Positions 14,454 to 16,091 of a stretch of DNA of 16,091 nt are shown here, in pieces (position 1 is the first letter of the stretch; every line of letters begins with the position of its first letter). The DNA is from Zelonia costaricensis (lineage: Eukaryota > Euglenozoa > Kinetoplastea > Trypanosomatida > Trypanosomatidae). Both the position numbers and the translations under genes were made by a program. The stretch covers positions 1 to 16,091 of the forward strand of contig JASAOO010002986.1 in the NCBI GenBank assembly GCA_030849075.1, in the 5' to 3' direction. The notes beneath the pieces are model-generated. The model ran no database searches and had not been told where the DNA came from. It saw nothing but the letters and a program-made list of their open reading frames with translations.

Positions 14454-15320
14454 ATGCAGCAGGACGCGCAAGAGCTGAACCCAGGCAGGGCCGACTTCTG
14501 GGACCACTTCTACGACCAGGACGACGGACGTCTGCATGAGAAGGAGTATCAGCACCGCAGGGCCCGCGACATCGCTGAGCGGGGCAGCCTTTTGGACCAC
14601 TACGAGTGGTTCATGGAGTACCCGCTTTACGAGTCAGCATTGAGGGCAGGCCTGGAAGCCGTCCCGTCGGCACTGGTCGGCAGCCGCCCGATGCACATCC
14701 TCCACGTGGGCTGCGGCAACAGCGACTTTTGCGATCATATTAGCGGCCTTCTCAGCGCACTTCTACCCTTCCCCAAGTCATCGTCTTCCTCGGCCACCGT
14801 CGCGGAGGTGCTGAACGTGGACATCTGTGAGAGCATCATTGACCACCTCGCCCGCAACTTTCCGCAGCGCCTGTACGCCGTCGGCAACTGCTGCGACCTC
14901 GCTGTTGCACCGGTGCCGCGGCAGGCGTCAGTGCCGGTGTCGGGTGGGTGGTTTCAACTGCGAAGTGGCCCAGGTGAACGCCTCGAGAGCGTGCAGCAGA
15001 GCTCGGTGGACCTCGTGTTTGATAAGGGCACCGCAGATGCTCTTCTCAGCTCCTTCGCGGGAGAGTATAACCCAAACATGGAGGCGTACATGCAGCAGAT
15101 GCTCGAGGTGTTGCGACCTGATGGGCTTCTGTTCTTCATCTCCATCAACAGCGAAGACGTTGTGAATCCGTATGTGCTGGCAGCAGAAGACAGCACCAAG
15201 TCCTTCCAGCTCGAGTACACCCATGTCATTGAACTGGCCGCATCAGACTCGCGCCACCTGCGCGTCGAAACACTCGGTTCGCGCTACACCTGCTACGGCT
15301 ACAAGGTTGTGGTCGCTTGA
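14454..15320 (+). CDS. Class I SAM-dependent methyltransferase, METTL13/EEF1AKMT4-like
   Basis: 288-residue Rossmann-fold methyltransferase. An N-terminal helical lead (ADFWDHFYDQDD, then DHYEWFMEYPLYESAL) matches the W-D-x-x-Y...YEWF signature of the METTL13 / EEF1AKMT4 (ECE2-linked) / yeast Efm family. SAM-binding motif I is ILHVGCGNSDF with G86-C87-G88-N89-S90. The acidic end of strand 2 is D123 in NVDICESIID. The post-motif segment VDLVFDKGTADALL (185-198) corresponds to the family's DKGTLDAL, and VLRPDGLLFFISI follows. Relatives in animals and yeast methylate lysines of translation elongation factor eEF1A; the substrate here is inferred only. Ser-rich and Gly-rich insertions occur near residues 104-116 and about 147-180. 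The start is the first ATG after the probable acceptor, with G at -3. No targeting signal is visible, so it is likely cytosolic. Confidence 0.9.
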   Translation: MQQDAQELNPGRADFWDHFYDQDDGRLHEKEYQHRRARDIAERGSLLDHYEWFMEYPLYESALRAGLEAVPSALVGSRPMHILHVGCGNSDFCDHISGLLSALLPFPKSSSSSATVAEVLNVDICESIIDHLARNFPQRLYAVGNCCDLAVAPVPRQASVPVSGGWFQLRSGPGERLESVQQSSVDLVFDKGTADALLSSFAGEYNPNMEAYMQQMLEVLRPDGLLFFISINSEDVVNPYVLAAEDSTKSFQLEYTHVIELAASDSRHLRVETLGSRYTCYGYKVVVA

Positions 15321-15829
15321 GGGAAGACAGTCTACGCGCCGCGTCAACACGCAGCTAACGACGTCACACCCTGTTGCCACTCTGTGCTCTCCCTAAGCAT
15401 GACGCCTCGCATCGTATAACATCCAGCTGCCCTGGAAATCGATAAGAAATCAACTTCACAACAGCCGTGAGTATCGCGTTGGACCTCCTCTTGCAAGCCG
15501 CTACGCGCCACCGCGTTGAAAGCCACAGCAGGCGAGGTACCGCCAGTTACGTAGAATCATCATTTAACTACGCGCGCGCCGTGTTTGCGTCCCGCACGGC
15601 GTATGGTACTGCACCGTTTCACTCTCCCTCCCCCCTTCACCTTCTCCGGGTACAGCATACATTCGGCAGACGAATCCCCCTCACGAGTCCCCCCGTCTTG
15701 CGGCTACGCGACACCTTTTCTAAACTGTTTCCTCCAACTCTCCTCCACATTTCAGTGAAGCTGAGGCCAGTGCTGCAACGCCGTTGCCCATTCCTCACTA
15801 CTATCGGTAACCTTTTCTTCTGCGTGCTA
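15321..15829 (+). other. Intergenic region: methyltransferase 3'UTR and leader of the transporter gene
   Basis: The first 300 bases are of mixed composition without a gene. CT-rich DNA occurs at about 15620-15650 and 15729-15753. TTTCAG at 15750-15755 is the probable acceptor and leaves a 74-base leader with no upstream ATG. A 60-69-codon open frame on the - strand in this gap has no support. Confidence 0.55.
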
Positions 15830-16091
15830 ATGCCCGCTCCGGCCACAGACCCACTCCAGCGCTACCGCGAGGACACCGACGCGGTGGCGCAGATACTAGA
15901 GACTGCTGAGTACGTGCACCCCGTCTCGGCCCGGGTGCTGAGCGTTGCACCGTTTCTGGCGCACATACCTGTGCTAGGTCTCGCCCTCAAGTCGTTTCAT
16001 CCAAAGTTCATCGTCGCCATCTGCGTGCAGCGTCTGCTAGAGTACGGCCTCGCCAATGGGCTGATGCGTCTCTCCATCCAACCCATGCTGA
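15830..16091 (+). CDS. N-terminus of a probable folate/biopterin transporter (BT1 family, MFS), cut by window end
   Basis: The frame starts at ATG 15830, the first after the TTTCAG acceptor, with C at -3, and stays open for 87 codons to the edge. Residues 1-30 are hydrophilic, including DPLQRYREDTDAVAQILETA. Residues 30-87 fit the conserved entry segment of folate-biopterin transporters. These usually show a His-Pro, a 'vP...vPvfGe' stretch, then 'GPKFvaA...Y.l.KGia' and a conserved 'PM' before the second helix. Here one sees YVHPVSARV, AHIPVLG, SFHPKFIVAICVQ, EYGLANGLMR and SIQPML. Leishmania carries a large family of these plasma-membrane pteridine carriers. The usual Gly before PKF is His here and the usual Lys before Gly is Tyr, so this may be a divergent member. 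Most of the protein is outside the window, so the family call is tentative. Confidence 0.6.
   Translation, partial: MPAPATDPLQRYREDTDAVAQILETAEYVHPVSARVLSVAPFLAHIPVLGLALKSFHPKFIVAICVQRLLEYGLANGLMRLSIQPML

Noticed and set aside
98..15829. SIDER-type degenerate retroposons in the long gaps
   Set aside because: Such elements are common in Leishmania 3'UTRs, but I could not recognise their signature by eye in any gap; a profile search would be decisive.
1..16091. tRNA, rRNA, snoRNA arrays, CRISPR, prokaryotic promoters or ribosome-binding sites
   Set aside because: No cloverleaf with internal A/B boxes, no spaced direct repeats, and the gene structure is trypanosomatid, so bacterial signals do not apply.

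Overview
The window looks like nuclear DNA of a kinetoplastid of the Leishmania type (Leishmaniinae: Leishmania, or a close relative such as Leptomonas or Crithidia). All supported genes lie on the + strand and lack introns. Third codon positions are strongly GC-rich. Long intergenic stretches are full of C- and CT-rich tracts, (TG)n and (AC)n microsatellites, and AG dinucleotides just upstream of start codons. This is the layout of a polycistronic transcription unit whose mRNAs are made by spliced-leader trans-splicing and coupled polyadenylation. Species cannot be fixed from sequence alone.

Layout from left to right: a possible C-terminal tail of an upstream gene (2-97, weak); a small coiled-coil protein of unknown function (779-1294); a protein-only RNase P, PRORP, with an NLS-like N-terminus (2608-4380); cytosolic ribosomal protein eL37 (5078-5329); an RluA-type pseudouridine synthase with a large N-terminal extension and a mitochondrial-looking leader (6211-8460); an Exo70-like exocyst subunit with a polyQ/polyG tract (9351-11510); an unrecognised 374-residue protein with a Ser-rich tail (12462-13586); a class I SAM methyltransferase of the METTL13/EEF1AKMT4 type (14454-15320); and the first 87 codons of a probable folate/biopterin transporter (15830 to the window end).

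Four of the genes concern RNA maturation or translation: tRNA 5' processing, the large ribosomal subunit, rRNA or tRNA pseudouridylation, and probable elongation-factor methylation. Trypanosomatid transcription units are not generally functional operons, so this co-location is probably chance. Control is expected after transcription, through splice acceptors and 3'UTRs; I see no gene-specific promoters, tRNA or rRNA genes, CRISPR arrays or intact transposons.

I found no clearly undescribed multi-gene system. The points most worth a second look are the unexplained N-terminal extension of the pseudouridine synthase, the NLS and altered C-terminal zinc region of PRORP, the CAG repeat inside the Exo70 gene, two unrecognised proteins, and a possible short membrane protein in the 1295-2607 gap.
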